From contig JABJJH010000005.1 of assembly GCA_018660965.1 (NCBI GenBank), positions 1 to 23,739 on the forward strand: DNA of 23,739 nt, read 5' to 3'. This document shows positions 22,931 through 23,739 of this stretch, one piece after another. The notes under the pieces were generated by a model. That model saw nothing but the letters and a program-made list of their open reading frames with translations, searched no databases and was not told the origin of the DNA. The first letter of the stretch is position 1; each line of letters starts with the position of its first letter. A program made the translations under genes and the position numbers. The stretch is from Rhodospirillaceae bacterium (lineage in GTDB: Bacteria; Pseudomonadota; Alphaproteobacteria; UBA8366; GCA-2717185).

Positions 22931-23739
22931 TTGAAAAGAGAATCGGGCGAAGACATTCATCCGGCGATTCCGGGCTACGTTGCGCAATTGAAAGCGGGCG
23001 CGTTGGACAGGCGCGGGTTTTTAAGCGCCGTCGCGCGCCTTGGGCTAACGGGAAGCGCGGCGCTGGCGGTTGCGGGACTCGCGCCGGGCCCTCGCGCGTT
23101 CGCGGCAGCCCCAAAAAAGGGCGGCGATTTCCGCGTGTCGATGAATATCAAGGAAGCGGGCGACCCGGCGATTTACGACTGGTCGGAAAAGGGCAACGTC
23201 GCGCGGCATATGTGCGAGCCGCTGGTGCAAATCGACGCGCACAATATCGCCCGGCCGCATCTGGCGTCCGGGTGGCGGGCGTCGGAGGATTTGAAAACCT
23301 GGACCTTCAAGTTACGCCAGGGCGTGACGTGGTCGAACGGCGATTCGTTTGGCGCGGATGACGTGGTCGCGACGGTCCGGCGGTGGCTCGACCCGAAAAC
23401 CGGATCGTCGAATCAGGGGCGCTTCGCCGCGATGACGACGCTGGTGGACACCGGCAAGACGGACAAGGACGGCAAGCCGGTTCAATCCCGCATGGCGCGC
23501 GCCGGCGCGGTCGAAAAACTGGACGACCATACGGTGCGCTTTCACCTCGCCCGTCCCGATTTGGCGCTGCCGGAAAGTTTCGCGGATTATCCCGCCCTGA
23601 TGACCCATCGCCGGTTCGCGGATGATGGCGCCGATCTGGTGAAGAAACCGATTGGCACGGGCGCGTTTACGGTGAAGCATTTTGCGGTCGGCGAGAAAGC
23701 CGTGTTGGACAAGCGCCGCGACGCGCCCTATTGGGGCGG
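22931..23739 (+). CDS. Tat-exported dipeptide-type ABC substrate-binding protein (3' end off the right edge)
   Basis: Periplasmic solute-binding protein of the SBP_bac_5 (DppA/OppA) family; about 269 residues are visible of a usual 500-550. The N-terminus MKRESGEDIHPAIPGYVAQL is common in alphaproteobacterial members. A twin-arginine signal, LDRRGFLSAVARLGLTG, leads to a hydrophobic stretch and an AFAAAP cleavage region. The mature part begins KKGGDFRVSMNIKEAGDPA and contains LASGWRASEDLKTWTFKLRQGVTWSNGD and PIGTGAFTVKHF, both family hallmarks. The start is TTG 22931, with AAGGGGG about six bases upstream; an in-frame ATG at 22904 has a poorly spaced site. Permease genes would be expected past the edge. 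Ligand unknown. Confidence 0.85.
   Translation, partial: MKRESGEDIHPAIPGYVAQLKAGALDRRGFLSAVARLGLTGSAALAVAGLAPGPRAFAAAPKKGGDFRVSMNIKEAGDPAIYDWSEKGNVARHMCEPLVQIDAHNIARPHLASGWRASEDLKTWTFKLRQGVTWSNGDSFGADDVVATVRRWLDPKTGSSNQGRFAAMTTLVDTGKTDKDGKPVQSRMARAGAVEKLDDHTVRFHLARPDLALPESFADYPALMTHRRFADDGADLVKKPIGTGAFTVKHFAVGEKAVLDKRRDAPYWG

Overview
The window looks like a chromosomal segment of an alphaproteobacterium, probably a marine or aquatic member of the Rhodospirillales. This rests on fairly high GC with GCG/GGC-rich codon use and on the style of the CheY-like, CaiB/BaiF, MmgE/PrpD, LhgO and dipeptide-binding proteins. It is an inference from protein style, not a phylogeny. I see no rRNA, tRNA, CRISPR array or complete mobile element.

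Layout. (1) 1-3691, minus strand: a four-gene operon cut by the left edge. It encodes an alkaline-phosphatase-fold (sulfatase-like) protein with a threonine where the nucleophile should be, an APS-kinase-like protein, a PntC/LicC-type nucleotidyltransferase, and the first 215 residues of a non-haem iron phosphonate dioxygenase. The dioxygenase carries the 2-His-1-Gln pattern known from methylphosphonate synthase. I read this as a methylphosphonate synthesis and attachment module. (2) 3692-4001: a spacer with two small palindromes and a possible IS3-type end. (3) 4002-6375, minus: a tungstate ABC transporter (tupBCA order, ATGA overlaps). (4) 6572-7636, minus: a REC-Hpt signalling protein. (5) 7938-10567, plus: MmgE/PrpD and CaiB/BaiF CoA-transferase genes, followed by a decayed fragment of a thiamine-diphosphate enzyme. 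(6) 10753-14570: a heptose nucleotide-sugar and glycosyltransferase group (gmhB-like, SDR, hddC-like, fucosyltransferase-like). (7) 14581-19538: metabolic genes hisI and metC, an LhgO-like oxidase, a GNAT, a mercaptopyruvate sulfurtransferase and an AlaX-type alanyl-tRNA editing protein. (8) 19539-21053: an AT-rich island with a repeated 9-bp motif and one unrecognised coiled-coil membrane protein. (9) 21182-23739: cysteine synthase, a NUDIX hydrolase and, divergently, the start of a Tat-exported dipeptide-type binding protein that runs off the right edge.

How the parts may work together. The strongest story is the left operon. The iron enzyme would cleave 2-hydroxyethylphosphonate to methylphosphonate, and the nucleotidyltransferase would make its CMP ester. 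The APS-kinase-like protein could phosphorylate the CMP ribose, as the related protein does in the Campylobacter O-methyl phosphoramidate pathway. The Thr-type transferase could then place the phosphonate on a glycan or lipid. The heptose/glycosyltransferase group 7 kb away is a possible source of an acceptor glycan, but nothing in the sequence links the two directly. PEP mutase, phosphonopyruvate decarboxylase and phosphonoacetaldehyde reductase are not in the window and would be expected beyond the left edge.
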